Shown here: positions 1 through 7,283 of the stretch, piece after piece
How positions within the stretch are numbered: the first letter of the stretch is position 1
How the letters are laid out: each line of letters begins with the position of its first letter
Origin: Desulfobulbaceae bacterium
Lineage (GTDB): Bacteria > Desulfobacterota > Desulfobulbia > Desulfobulbales > Desulfobulbaceae
Direction of reading: 5' to 3'
Length of the DNA stretch: 53,004 bases
Assembly: GCA_011391865.1 (NCBI GenBank)
Contig: JAABPV010000010.1
Span: 1 to 53,004 of the forward strand
The notes under the pieces: model-generated
Database searches by the model: none
What the model was told of the DNA's origin: nothing
Seen by the model: the letters and a program-made list of their open reading frames with translations, nothing else
Translations under genes and position numbers: made by a program

Positions 1-38
1 TTACGTTCTGGTTCGGTGAGTTGTGTGTAATGCTTCAT
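1..38 (-). CDS. IS30-family transposase, N-terminal fragment cut by window edge
   Basis: The minus strand from 38 reads MKHYTQLTEPER, the typical N-terminus of IS30-type DDE transposases, where a short helix-turn-helix binds the element ends. An AGGAG Shine-Dalgarno sequence lies just upstream (about 45-50). Only about 12 codons are in the window. The C-terminus of a matching transposase appears at 52935-53004, either as a second copy or as the same copy if the replicon closes on itself. Confidence 0.8.
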   Translation of the reverse strand, partial: MKHYTQLTEPER

Positions 39-116
39 GTGCGCTCCTCTTGCTTGGCGGTGAGAATTGAGCCATCAATGTTACCATAACTCACTCTTTT
101 CTCAACTCAGCAAAAG

Positions 117-141
117 TTGCACTTACAACTTGAATCCACGG
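117..141. repeat. IS30 terminal inverted repeat (left copy, IRL)
   Basis: This 25-bp terminal repeat is on the 5' side of the transposase gene. Read from outside it starts CCGTGGATTCAAGTTG. It matches 52927-52951 at 23 of 25 positions in inverted sense, as expected for IRL and IRR of one element type. Confidence 0.75.
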
Positions 142-222
142 ATTATAAAACTTGTCCAGTGTCGTATTATCACAAATCAGACATTTTCTTCCGCCGTCAC
201 GTTGCTTCCCTGTATTTAGTGC

Positions 223-249
223 TTGACCAAAGCGCACCCACCATATAAA
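223..249 (+). promoter_or_regulatory. Possible sigma-70 promoter for the riboswitch transcript
   Basis: TTGACC (223-228) and TATAAA (244-249) resemble -35 and -10 boxes. The 15-base spacer is short, so this is only a candidate. Its position, about 20 bases before the riboswitch, fits. Confidence 0.35.
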
Positions 250-269
250 GTAGTTGGCACAAAATGGCT

Positions 270-500
270 GTCGGCACGCTTCATGGGAAGCGTGGAGGCT
301 GCCCGGCGCAGCTTGGCCGGGCGGCTGAAGAGGGAATCCGGTTTGAGGCCGGAACTGTCCCGCAGCGGTAAGCGGAAACGAACACCGTCTCCTTGCATGG
401 CAAGGAACAGCACTGTGCCGAACTTTGGCGCGGGAAGCGGCGGTCAGTAGGCCCGCAGGCGCATTGCCTGCCGAGTCCGCAAGTCCGAAAACCTGCCGAC
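270..500 (+). promoter_or_regulatory. Cobalamin (B12) riboswitch
   Basis: The region carries the conserved parts of the cobalamin aptamer: a GGAATCCGGTTTGAGGCCGG-type core at about 335-355, the B12-box-like CTGTCCCGCAGCGGTA just after it, and the 3' signature AGTCCGAAAACCTGCC at 482-497. The closing stem is visible as GTCGGCA (270-276) pairing with TGCCGAC (494-500). The aptamer lies 43 bases before a short ORF and about 165 bases before the methyltransferase gene. Binding of adenosylcobalamin would be expected to repress the downstream genes. Whether it acts on transcription or translation is not evident. Confidence 0.88.
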
Positions 501-543
501 GCGCACCATCCGTTCATTCCCCTTCGAGGAAAGGAAAAACGTC

Positions 544-669
544 ATGCCGCACTGCCTTTGCGTTGTGCTGGCGGCCCTTGCATTATGCCGCCACAGCCCC
601 TCCCCACTCCTTGCCCAGCCTGTCCGACAGCAGTTTGCCGTCACCATCACTGCAAGGAGATCATCATGA
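544..669 (+). CDS. 41-residue ORF, possible remnant of a B12-binding protein (BtuF-like) N-terminus
   Basis: This short ORF lies between the B12 riboswitch and the methyltransferase gene. It has a purine-rich GAGGAAAGG ribosome binding site about 10 bases upstream. Its TGA overlaps the ATG of the next gene (ATGA), so the two would be translationally coupled. The product begins like a signal peptide (hydrophobic stretch at residues 5-15, then an LLAQ cleavage-like site) and continues PVRQQFAVTIT, which recalls the start of mature periplasmic cobalamin-binding proteins. It then ends abruptly in ARRSS. Such transporters are common under B12 riboswitches, so an internal deletion of a btuF-like gene is a reasonable inference. 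A leader peptide is the alternative. Existence as an ORF is seen; function is a guess. Confidence 0.4.
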   Translation: MPHCLCVVLAALALCRHSPSPLLAQPVRQQFAVTITARRSS

Positions 670-1493
670 ATTTGTTCACAGAAGACCTCCGTTCGCACAG
701 CGGCGCGGCAAGGAAGTCCCTGCTCCTGATCGGGCAGGACATGCACATTCTGAATCCGGTCTTTCACCGTGCGATTGCGGCGCGGGACAGCCACGCTTTG
801 GCGGCGATGGCTCTGCGTCAGGCCGAGGCCGGAGCTGACGCTTTAGACCTCAACCTCGGCCCGGCAGGCAAGGACAGCGGCCTGCTGGCTTGGGCGATAG
901 AGACTGCGCTGGCGGCTGCCCGGCTACCGCTCTTCACAGCGTCGCAAGTGCTGGCCCAGCCGGAGCTACTACTGCGGCACGGAGAGCAGCTAACTGTCAA
1001 CGCCGTGACCGCTGCTGATCCGACCAGCCTGCCTGACAACATGGCACTGGCGCGGGACTGCGGCGCAGGACTGACCGTACTACTGACCCGGCCCGGTCTG
1101 AATGCCTGTTCTGCGGACGACCGCCTGCTGCTGGCTGCCGAGGTGCTGGAGGCTGCCGAGAAAAGCGGCCTGCCGCTGGCCCGGCTGTATCTTGACCCGT
1201 TGTTCCAGCCCGGCCTGCATGGACTGGCCGATATAGAGTCGGTGCTGGAATGGCTGGCGCATCTGCCGCTCCTGAGCAGAGACAAGGTGCAAAGCATCGC
1301 GGCTCTTTCCAGCGCGTCTGTCTTGCTGCCTGCGGCCAAACGCTCCGCCTGTCACCAGCAGCTACTGCCGCTGATAGCCGAGGCAGGCTTGGACGCGGTC
1401 ATTCTTAACTGCAACGACCGCAGACTGATGGCCATTGCCCGCAGCATAGGGGACACCGCAGCACCTATTCCGCTGGCTGAGGCGGCGGGATGA
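666..1493 (+). CDS. Pterin-binding (DHPS-like) corrinoid methyltransferase
   Basis: The 275-residue product has the TIM-barrel signature of the dihydropteroate synthase-like family that includes methyltetrahydrofolate:corrinoid protein methyltransferases (AcsE, MetH pterin domain). Its LLIGQDMHILNPVF start replaces the usual GErIN motif, and EAGADALDLNLGPAGKD at about residues 54-70 matches the conserved AGAdxLDvNxGp strand. The expected role is moving a methyl group from methyl-H4folate to a corrinoid protein. The B12 riboswitch upstream supports a cobalamin link. The ATG at 666 is chosen because of an AAGGAG ribosome binding site at 654-659 and the family-like N-terminus. The last 132 bases overlap the minus-strand deaminase gene tail to tail. 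No corrinoid protein or partner methyltransferase is adjacent, so the substrate system is unknown. Confidence 0.65.
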   Translation: MNLFTEDLRSHSGAARKSLLLIGQDMHILNPVFHRAIAARDSHALAAMALRQAEAGADALDLNLGPAGKDSGLLAWAIETALAAARLPLFTASQVLAQPELLLRHGEQLTVNAVTAADPTSLPDNMALARDCGAGLTVLLTRPGLNACSADDRLLLAAEVLEAAEKSGLPLARLYLDPLFQPGLHGLADIESVLEWLAHLPLLSRDKVQSIAALSSASVLLPAAKRSACHQQLLPLIAEAGLDAVILNCNDRRLMAIARSIGDTAAPIPLAEAAG

Positions 1494-2747
1494 ACGCAGG
1501 GGCGGGCGGAACAGCTTTCGCCCCTGCATCCCGCCACAGGCTTCATCCAGCTGCTGCACGCAGGGTATCCGCTCCTGCGTCAGCCGTTCTATCATCTCCG
1601 CTGTAGTCGGCGGAACCTTCTCCAGTGCCGCCGCCAAGATGACGGCCTCCTTGCCTGCCTCCAAGCTGCCAAGCCGCTTATCCAAGCCCAAGGCCGCTGC
1701 GCCGCCCAGTGTTGCCATAGCCACTATGCTTTCCGGCGGAACGCTTGGGTGCTCCTCGGCCAGCAGGCGCATTTCTCGCCAAATGGACAGCTCCGGGTTG
1801 CTGGCCAAGCTGTCTGTGCCAATGGCTGGTAGGAGGCCATGCCGCAGCAGGCTGGCCAGCGGCGGCTTGCCTACGCCCAAGCTGCGATTGCTGCCCGGAC
1901 AGAGGCATACCTTCGCGCCTGACGCAGCGAGCAGGGCAATTTCCTCCGTATCTATATGGACGCAGTGCACGCAGAGGGTGTGGCTGTCGAGTAAGCCGTG
2001 CTGATGCAGCCAGCGCACCGCACCGCCTTGATCGCCCATTGGCTGAAAGGAGCCGTCCCAAAGATTGCGTTCTTCGAGAAAAGCGCGGAAGGGGCCGCCG
2101 CTGCGCAGCAGTTCGATCTCCGCTGCTGATTCTGCCGTATGGATGGGAAAGACGTGGCCGAGCTGATTTGCCCGCGCTTTCAGGCCGCGCAGCAGGGCAG
2201 GGGAGGTGGAATAGGGCGCATGGCCGGTGCAGGCCTGCTCGTCGCTTTCTTGCTCAAGGCGGCGCAGGGCTGCTGCCGCGCTGTCCTTCCGCAGGCCGAG
2301 ATATTCCTTGAAGACCAGCAGCCTGCCGTCAAAGCCGGAGGCAAGCTGGCTGGTCAGGCCGCTATTGGAGATGTCGGCAAGAGCGACAACGCCTTCCGCC
2401 TGCTGTGCCGCCAGTGCCTGCCGTGCGGCTTGAAGCATTGTCGCCTCATCCGCTGCGGCGTGGCTGCGGGCTGCCAGCAGCCGTTCTATCCAAGCGGGAA
2501 AGGATGGCGGCGCAGGCTGCCGACCAAGCTGGCTGAGATGCGACAGCTCAAGGTGCGCGTGGGCGTTGATCAGGCCGGGCAGCAGGACGCAGTTCGGGTG
2601 CTCAATCACCTGTGCGCCAAGCCAGCTCCGCCGGATATCGCGGAAAGGGCCGACTGCCACGATGATGCCTGCCTGCACCGCAATGCCGCCGTCGGCCAGA
2701 GGCGGGCTGGAGACCGGCAGCAGCCAAGGGGCGCGGTGGATGATCAC
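1362..2747 (-). CDS. mqnX: Aminofutalosine deaminase-like amidohydrolase (futalosine pathway)
   Basis: This TIM-barrel amidohydrolase has the metal motif NAHAHLELSHL near the N-terminus, which is characteristic of 6-amino-6-deoxyfutalosine deaminases. It also has HTAES, CVHCVHID and a GTDSLASNPELS motif toward the C-terminus. It would convert aminofutalosine to futalosine in menaquinone synthesis. mqnE and mqnC elsewhere in the window support this over a generic S-adenosylhomocysteine or cytosine deaminase. No ATG fits the family N-terminus, so a GTG at 2747 (VIIHRAPWLLPVSS) is preferred over a distant ATG at 2831. No good ribosome binding site is visible. The reading frame runs about 45 codons past the expected family end and overlaps the methyltransferase gene by 132 bases in antisense, which looks like a lost stop codon. 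Confidence 0.75.
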   Translation of the reverse strand: MIIHRAPWLLPVSSPPLADGGIAVQAGIIVAVGPFRDIRRSWLGAQVIEHPNCVLLPGLINAHAHLELSHLSQLGRQPAPPSFPAWIERLLAARSHAAADEATMLQAARQALAAQQAEGVVALADISNSGLTSQLASGFDGRLLVFKEYLGLRKDSAAAALRRLEQESDEQACTGHAPYSTSPALLRGLKARANQLGHVFPIHTAESAAEIELLRSGGPFRAFLEERNLWDGSFQPMGDQGGAVRWLHQHGLLDSHTLCVHCVHIDTEEIALLAASGAKVCLCPGSNRSLGVGKPPLASLLRHGLLPAIGTDSLASNPELSIWREMRLLAEEHPSVPPESIVAMATLGGAAALGLDKRLGSLEAGKEAVILAAALEKVPPTTAEMIERLTQERIPCVQQLDEACGGMQGRKLFRPPLRSSRRLSQRNRCCGVPYAAGNGHQSAVVAVKNDRVQACLGYQRQ

Positions 2748-2784
2748 AACAGCTTGATTGTAATCAGCATTGTGAAGTCGAAAT

Positions 2785-2920
2785 CGGCAAGGTTTTGGTC
2801 TGTGGCCGCTTGCGTGGTCACGGTCTTGCAATCATTCTTCGCGCCGCCGAGCCACTGAAAGGTGCGCTCTTCAATCACGTTAAGCAATTTCACCACTGAT
2901 TTTGCTGAATTTCATTGAAG
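2785..2920 (-). pseudogene. Fragment of a sigma-54 activator AAA+ gene
   Basis: On the minus strand this stretch encodes [17 protein letters not shown] followed by a weaker AATDQNL segment. It parallels [17 protein letters not shown] and AATNRDL in the NifA-like gene of this window. At the DNA level 2841-2894 matches 4461-4514 at about 45 of 54 bases without gaps. The match then continues after a short deletion to an ATTTCATTGA/ATTTCATCGA stretch. The piece is far too short to function and is read as debris from a related activator gene. Confidence 0.6.
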
Positions 2921-3039
2921 CCCACCATTGACGGGTAAACCTCCTGCTCGCCGACAAAAAGCAGGTTATTCGATGATCTGGCTGTCAGAAAACTTGGAAT
3001 CGTGGTTTCGAGGTAGATTGTCGGTTTCATAGTCGGAAG

Positions 3040-3240
3040 AAATTTTAAAGGGAATCAGCTTGTGCAGTTTTTAAAGCGAAGCTATGCTTTTTCAAGACGA
3101 GTTCTTGCTTTAAAAAAGCGACGGCCTATTTTTTAAAATCCGCCACCGTTCTTTTTAAAGTAGCAGCCAGATGTTTAAAATCAATACTCCGAGTTTAAAA
3201 GACAAAGGCTGGGTTTAAGAAATCTGTTGATAGATTTTTA
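3040..3240. repeat. Phased TTTAAA array (array A), about 21-bp pitch
   Basis: TTTAAA or a one-base variant recurs at 3044, 3070, 3090, 3109, 3132, 3154, 3174, 3194, 3214 and about 3236. The spacings are 26, 20, 19, 23, 22, 20, 20, 20 and 22 bases, close to two helical turns. Spacer sequences are mostly unrelated, although some resemble the AAAGnnnGGCT part of the array at 32.8 kb. It lies between the 5' end of the mqnX gene and the 3' end of the SLATT-like gene. No protein-coding gene is seen here. The pattern could give bent DNA or bind a protein on one face. Confidence 0.75.
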
Positions 3241-3346
3241 GTTGCCACACAGTGCTACTAAACAGCGAGAGCCTGCGTTTCAAGGGAGTCCCCTTGTCGG
3301 TTGGGGGGGCGGAGCAGACTCCAACGTTCTAATTTTCGAGAGAGGG

Positions 3347-3367
3347 ATGATATTGCAGCAATATCAT
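3347..3367. terminator. Hairpin just past the SLATT-like gene
   Basis: ATGATATTGC and GCAATATCAT form perfect 10-bp arms around a single base. It lies 10 bases downstream of the stop codon of the minus-strand gene at 3378. It lacks a T-run, so termination activity is uncertain. Confidence 0.35.
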
Positions 3368-3377
3368 ATTGTTTGCT

Positions 3378-3785
3378 TTATGGATTTTTGTCGTTATCAA
3401 TTTCTTGCAATGGATTCAAGTTGACCCAAGCATTATTCCAAGATTGAGCCTCCTTGCTATACTGTTTGCTTATTTCTTTCAATTCAGAACCTTCCCATTT
3501 GAGGCTGCGTAATAATGATCTATATCTATGGTGTTTTCCCCAATGCCACAACGCTTTTTGCTCAAAATTAAAAACTCTCGTTATTGCCGCAACAAACGCT
3601 GGAATTGCAGCAATAGATGCCGTTAACACCTTGTTTGCTTCAAAAGCTGCTAACCCTGACGCAACGACACTCCCTACTACGGAGAGTAGTGCGACTAAAT
3701 AGGCTGCCGTATAGTTAGCGTACCCATATCTTCCGGCTCTTTTGGCCTCATGTTCAATCCCTTCCTCTAAAGATTTTTGTGTCAT
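3378..3785 (-). CDS. SLATT/DUF4231-like two-helix membrane protein
   Basis: The 135-residue protein has a charged N-terminus (MTQKSLEEGIEHEAKRAGRYGYANYTAAY). Two adjacent membrane helices follow at about residues 28-48 and 55-75. Then comes a cytosolic tail with WHWGKHHRYRSLLRSLKWEGSEL. This is the plan of the SLATT family (2TM proteins often found as predicted membrane effectors of nucleotide-signalling defence systems) and of DUF4231 proteins. No SMODS nucleotidyltransferase or SLOG sensor is next to it. It therefore stands alone between a repeat array and the NifA-like gene, so a defence role is only an inference from the family. Its base composition is lower in GC than its neighbours, suggesting transfer. 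Family assignment is from the helix layout and the tryptophan/arginine-rich tail. Confidence 0.55.
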   Translation of the reverse strand: MTQKSLEEGIEHEAKRAGRYGYANYTAAYLVALLSVVGSVVASGLAAFEANKVLTASIAAIPAFVAAITRVFNFEQKALWHWGKHHRYRSLLRSLKWEGSELKEISKQYSKEAQSWNNAWVNLNPLQEIDNDKNP

Positions 3786-3831
3786 TTTAGTTTCTATCTA
3801 TGCCGTAGTAATAATTAAAAAGCTGACGTTC

Positions 3832-3868
3832 GATGACTTGATTAGCTATCTAAGCTAATCAAGTCATC
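3832..3868 (-). terminator. Strong hairpin downstream of the NifA-like gene
   Basis: GATGACTTGATTAGCT and its exact complement form 16-bp arms around a 5-base loop (ATCTA). Read on the minus strand it follows the stop codon of the regulator by 28 bases, and a CTTTTTAATT stretch comes after it. It probably terminates that transcript before the SLATT-like gene. Confidence 0.6.
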
Positions 3869-3895
3869 TCCATTCTCGTCAACAAAAAAATCCCC

Positions 3896-5515
3896 TCACT
3901 TCACCTTATACTGCTTCGGATCAATCCCATAATTGTGGATCTTGTAGTTGATGATTCTCAGGCTGGTCTCCAGACGTTCAGCAGCCTTGGTCTGGTTGCC
4001 ATTGCACTGCTTGAGGGCCTCGATGATCAGGTCGCGCTCGAAGTTCTCCACCGCTTGGGCGAAGGAGAGCGGCCTGCCGCCGCCGCCCACGCTCTCCGCG
4101 CTTTGTAGGGTCGGCGGCAGATGCACCGAGGTTATCGCGCTGGAATCACAGATCAGGACAGCCCGCTCCATGCAGTTTTGCAGCTCGCGGACATTGCCCG
4201 GCCAGTGGTATTTGATCAGCAGATCAATCGCCGAAGTGGAAATGCGCTCGATTTTTCTGCCGTTCTCGCGGCTGTATTGCTCCAAGAAATAATCTGCCAG
4301 CAGAAGGATGTCAGTGCGCCGTTCGCGCAAGGGCGGCAGATAAATCGGAAAAACGTTGAGGCGGTAGTAGAGGTCTTCGCGGAAGCGGCCCTCGCGCACC
4401 GCCGCTTCCAGATCGCGGTTGGTGGCCGCGACTAAGCGGATGTCCGCCTTGATCAGCTCCGCGCCGCCCAGCCGCTGGAAGGTGCGCTCCTGAATCACGT
4501 TGAGCAGCTTGACCTGCACCGCGTTGCTGATCTCGCCGATTTCATCGAGAAAAAGCGTGCCGCCTTGGGCCTGCTCGAAGCGGCCCATTTTCCGCTCCAC
4601 CGCGCCGGTGAAGGCCCCTTTCTCATGGCCGAACAGCTCGCTTTCGAGCAAAGTTTCCGGCAAAGCCGAGCAGTTGACGATCACAAAAGGCTTCTTCGCC
4701 CGGCCTGAGTTGTGGTGCAGGGCCTTGGCGACCATGGACTTGCCGGTGCCGGATTCGCCGCGCAGCAGCACGGTGGCGTTGGAGTTCGCCACCCGATGCA
4801 CCATCGCAAAAACTTCCTGCATCCGCGAGGAATTGCCGATGATCTCCTCAATCCGGTTCTTCGCCGACAGCTCGCGCCGGAGCTGCTGGTTTTCGCGGCG
4901 CAGAGCCTCTTTCTCCCGGCTGACGCTCTGAATGCGGTGGACGGTCTGGGCAATCAACGCGCTGACAATGGTCAAAAAGCGCAAGTCCTGCTCCGCCTGC
5001 GGGCCGAAGTCTAGGCCGTAGCAGCGGTCAACGGAGAGCGCGCCGATGCAGCGGCTCTGCGCCCGGACATGTCCCTCGCTCAGGGCGGCCTCGTTCTCCA
5101 CCGTGGCCTTGATCGGCACGCAGATGAAGGAGCTTTTCCGCTTCTGCTCCTCGCTGCGCATCCCGGTGCGGTTGAGGAAAAGCGGCTCCTCGCCGATGCA
5201 GGGGACAAAAACCGGCTCGCCGCCGGCCACCACCCGGCCCGTGATGCCTTCGCCGAGCTTGTATTTTCCTTTTTTCCGCGCCGCCGCCGTGCTGCCGCAG
5301 GCCACCTCAATCTCCAGCTCCAGCGTCAGCGGGTTGACGATGGTCACGGTGCCGTTCTCCATTTTTTTCATCGCCGCAAGGATGCCCACCGCCTTGTCGA
5401 GTGCCTCCTGCAAGTCCGTGGCTGCGGCAAGATTTCTTGTGATTTCATAGAGGCAGGAAAGATCCTGCATGGCGATTTCTTGGTCAGCCGAGGCTGCGCC
5501 CGCTTCAGCGTTCAT
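3896..5515 (-). CDS. nifA: NifA-like sigma-54-dependent transcriptional activator
   Basis: The 539-residue protein has an N-terminal GAF sensor domain (about 20-190), a coiled linker (about 195-220) and a sigma-54-interacting AAA+ domain. The last carries Walker A GESGTGKS (253-260), the sigma-54 contact loop GAFTGA (300-305) and a [11 protein letters not shown]alker B. A Fis-type helix-turn-helix forms the C-terminus ([20 protein letters not shown]). The order, the length and the ending YGIDPKQYK resemble NifA, which activates nitrogenase genes with RpoN. No nif gene is in the window, so another GAF-AAA-Fis activator (NorR type, for instance) is possible. The ATG at 5515 gives the full frame; an internal ATG at residue 16 is an alternative start. 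The gene is followed by a strong hairpin at 3832-3868. Confidence 0.7.
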   Translation of the reverse strand: MNAEAGAASADQEIAMQDLSCLYEITRNLAAATDLQEALDKAVGILAAMKKMENGTVTIVNPLTLELEIEVACGSTAAARKKGKYKLGEGITGRVVAGGEPVFVPCIGEEPLFLNRTGMRSEEQKRKSSFICVPIKATVENEAALSEGHVRAQSRCIGALSVDRCYGLDFGPQAEQDLRFLTIVSALIAQTVHRIQSVSREKEALRRENQQLRRELSAKNRIEEIIGNSSRMQEVFAMVHRVANSNATVLLRGESGTGKSMVAKALHHNSGRAKKPFVIVNCSALPETLLESELFGHEKGAFTGAVERKMGRFEQAQGGTLFLDEIGEISNAVQVKLLNVIQERTFQRLGGAELIKADIRLVAATNRDLEAAVREGRFREDLYYRLNVFPIYLPPLRERRTDILLLADYFLEQYSRENGRKIERISTSAIDLLIKYHWPGNVRELQNCMERAVLICDSSAITSVHLPPTLQSAESVGGGGRPLSFAQAVENFERDLIIEALKQCNGNQTKAAERLETSLRIINYKIHNYGIDPKQYKVK

Positions 5516-5537
5516 GGTGAATCAGAGACAGAGATTG

Positions 5538-5566
5538 TTGACAAGAAAGATTGAACATGGTATATC
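5538..5566 (+). promoter_or_regulatory. Sigma-70 promoter for the tRNA-Ser genes
   Basis: A perfect TTGACA (5538-5543) is followed after 17 bases by TATATC (5561-5566). Transcription would start about 10 bases before the first tRNA. Confidence 0.7.
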
Positions 5567-5583
5567 CTGTGCTGCGGAAGGCT

Positions 5584-5669
5584 GGAGGAATGGCCGAGCG
5601 GTTGAAGGCGGCGGTCTTGAAAACCGTTGTGCGAAAGCACCGTGGGTTCGAATCCTACTTCCTCCGCCA
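5584..5669 (+). tRNA. tRNA-Ser (anticodon TGA)
   Basis: The acceptor stem GGAGGAA pairs with TTCCTCC, and the anticodon loop CTTGAAA gives TGA. A long variable arm typical of serine tRNA follows (TTGTGCGAAAGCAC). The T arm reads GGGTTCGAATCC. The 3' CCA is encoded in the DNA. It is the first of two serine tRNAs in one short transcript. Confidence 0.95.
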
Positions 5670-5687
5670 TTACATGACGCACATCCC

Positions 5688-5781
5688 GGAGAGATGACCG
5701 AGAGGCCGATGGTGCTCGCCTGCTAAGCGAGTGTAGGGACATAAAACCCTACCGAGGGTTCAAATCCCTCTCTCTCCGCCA
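5688..5781 (+). tRNA. tRNA-Ser (anticodon GCT)
   Basis: The acceptor stem GGAGAGA pairs with TCTCTCC. The anticodon stem CTCGC/GCGAG encloses CTGCTAA, giving GCT. A long variable arm (TGTAGGGACATAAAACCCTAC) confirms a serine tRNA. CCA is encoded. It lies 18 bases after the first tRNA-Ser and is followed by a terminator. Confidence 0.95.
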
Positions 5782-5788
5782 CGAATTG

Positions 5789-5820
5789 AAAGCCCGCTCC
5801 TGCATCAGGAGCGGGCTTTT
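5789..5820 (+). terminator. Rho-independent terminator after the tRNA-Ser pair
   Basis: AAGCCCGCTCCTG and CAGGAGCGGGCTT form a GC-rich stem around CAT and end in a TTTT run. It lies 7 bases after the second tRNA. Confidence 0.9.
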
Positions 5821-5867
5821 GTGTTTGCATGAACCGCAGTTCAGGGTTGCGCATCGCGCTTCAGGCC

Positions 5868-6317
5868 TCAGAAGCCCCAGAGCATGTCGTCGCTCACCCA
5901 GCCGGTCACGCCGTCCTGCCTGACCTTGACCCAGCCCTTCTTTTTCTCCAGCGTTTTGAAGACCACGCCGTAGCCAGCCTTGGCCACAATTTTGCCCCGT
6001 TGGCTGGGCGTGCTGCGGATGTTGATTTTCCGCTTCTTGACGATCATGTGGCCTTGCTTGCTGGCGGCGGTTTTGTGAATCCAGCCGCTGGAGTTCTCAA
6101 AATCTTTGACCTGAATCCAGTTGCCGGAACGCTTGAGCACCTTTACAGGAAAACCCTTGCCCAGCGTCCACAGCACCTTTGCGTTTCCATTAGGCCCGGC
6201 CAGCATTTTGGCGTTTTCCCGGCTGACTGAGAGCATTTCCGCCCAAGCCGCCGCTGTGTGCAGCGTCAGCAGGGCAAAAGCCAGCAGCAGGATGAGGCAG
6301 GTTGACTTTTTCTTCAT
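5868..6317 (-). CDS. Exported protein with two bacterial SH3 domains
   Basis: The 149-residue protein has a signal peptide (MKKKSTCLILLLAFALLTLHTAAAWA). Two SH3b repeats follow, at about residues 30-80 and 85-147. Each contains the pattern of a small residue after N-x-R/K, then W-x-x-V and GW(I/V) (NWIQVKDFENSSGWIH; GWVKVRQDGVTGWVSDD). Such domains usually bind peptidoglycan or periplasmic partners and have no catalytic activity of their own. The ATG at 6317 follows AAAGGA and gives a clean signal peptide. The gene lies 21 bases downstream of the NapH-like gene on the same strand, so the two may share a transcript. Confidence 0.75.
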   Translation of the reverse strand: MKKKSTCLILLLAFALLTLHTAAAWAEMLSVSRENAKMLAGPNGNAKVLWTLGKGFPVKVLKRSGNWIQVKDFENSSGWIHKTAASKQGHMIVKKRKINIRSTPSQRGKIVAKAGYGVVFKTLEKKKGWVKVRQDGVTGWVSDDMLWGF

Positions 6318-6338
6318 GAGCAATCCTTTAGTGAAGGT

Positions 6339-7280
6339 TCAAGTGGAAGGATTCTTCTTGCGCAGTTTCCGCAGCGTGCCGTCAAAAAGGCTCGGTCTGA
6401 TTTTGGTTTTGGCTATATCAGGCCCGAAAACTGGAAAACCGGCTACTTCCACAGAAATAGCGTCAAAGGCGCAGGCTTCGGTCATGCACTTCATGCAGTT
6501 GACGCACTCGCAGCTGTTGGGGGTCTCGTTGAATTTGATCTCCACCGGACAGACGCGGTGGCAGGCCCCGCAGCTAGTGCAGTTTTCCTCGTTGAGCTGA
6601 AGCCGGATGAGCTGAAAGCGGCTGAAGAAGGCGTAAAACGCTCCCAGCGGGCAGGCGGTGCGGCAGAAAGGCCGCGAGGCAAAAACCGACCACGCCGTGA
6701 AGCCGAGAGCAATGGCTACTTTGTTGATAAAAAGCCAGCCGACCGCGCCGCGCAGATTCGGATCAAGAATCAGCATCGGAATGCCCGCCTGAAAGGTGCC
6801 TGCCGGGCAGACGTATTTGCAGAACCACGGCTGGCCCATGCCGCTGCTGCTGACAAAGATCAGCGGAAAAACGATGACCAGTAAAATCAGGACAGCGTAT
6901 TTCAGCCAGTTCAGCGGCGCGGGGATGGAAAATTTGCGCGAGGGCAGCTTGTGCAGCAGCTCTTGAAAAAAGCCGAAGGGGCAGGCCCAGCCGCAGATGA
7001 AGCGGCCAAAGACCGCGCCGAACATGCCTATGGAGCCGACAACGAAAGAGCCAAGATAATACTGGCCGAATTCGATTGAGCTGCGGGCGTTGGCCAAGAG
7101 CTGCTGCAAGCTGCCCATCGGACAGAAGGCGGTCGAGGAGGGGCAGGAGTAGCAGTTCAGCCCCGGCGAGCAGACCACCTTCATCGGCCCCTTGTAGATG
7201 GTGCGGGTCCACGGGAAGGCCATGTAGCCGTTCACCAGGAAAAACCAGACACCCTGCACCCATTTCCGCGCGCGTTCCAT
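6339..7280 (-). CDS. NapH-like membrane 4Fe-4S ferredoxin
   Basis: The 313-residue membrane protein has about five hydrophobic helices and cysteine clusters in loops: LNCYSCPSSTAFCPMG (about 40-55), CGWACPFG (about 96-103), CKYVCPAG (about 153-160) and CRTACPLG (about 205-212). A C-terminal dicluster ferredoxin segment follows (CTSCGACHRVCP, then CECVNCMKCMTEACAF). This is the NapH/MauN/NosR-type electron-transfer layout, which carries electrons between the quinone pool or a periplasmic partner and another redox centre. The cysteine motif FCPMG near the N-terminus is typical of the anaerobe subgroup. It follows a 49-residue CxxC protein after a 3-base gap, so the two are co-translated. The electron acceptor is not known. 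Confidence 0.8.
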   Translation of the reverse strand: MERARKWVQGVWFFLVNGYMAFPWTRTIYKGPMKVVCSPGLNCYSCPSSTAFCPMGSLQQLLANARSSIEFGQYYLGSFVVGSIGMFGAVFGRFICGWACPFGFFQELLHKLPSRKFSIPAPLNWLKYAVLILLVIVFPLIFVSSSGMGQPWFCKYVCPAGTFQAGIPMLILDPNLRGAVGWLFINKVAIALGFTAWSVFASRPFCRTACPLGAFYAFFSRFQLIRLQLNEENCTSCGACHRVCPVEIKFNETPNSCECVNCMKCMTEACAFDAISVEVAGFPVFGPDIAKTKIRPSLFDGTLRKLRKKNPST

Positions 7281-7283
7281 GAT

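Larger units (their letters stand above)
1..141 (-). mobile_element. IS30-family element, left copy (5' end only)
   Basis: This is the 5' end of an insertion sequence whose transposase is read leftward out of the window. It holds the first codons of the transposase (1-38) and a terminal inverted repeat at 117-141. The repeat, read inward, begins CCGTGGATTCAAGTT and matches the repeat at 52927-52951 at 23 of 25 positions. The outer end is therefore placed at 141. No target duplication can be checked because the other end is outside the window. Confidence 0.8.

Noticed and set aside
3896..5515. Part of a nitrogen fixation cluster
   Set aside because: No nif structural or assembly genes are present in the window, so only the regulator itself is called.
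5584..5781. Integration site for a genomic island at the tRNA-Ser genes
   Set aside because: No integrase is nearby and I found no second copy of a tRNA 3' end in the window.
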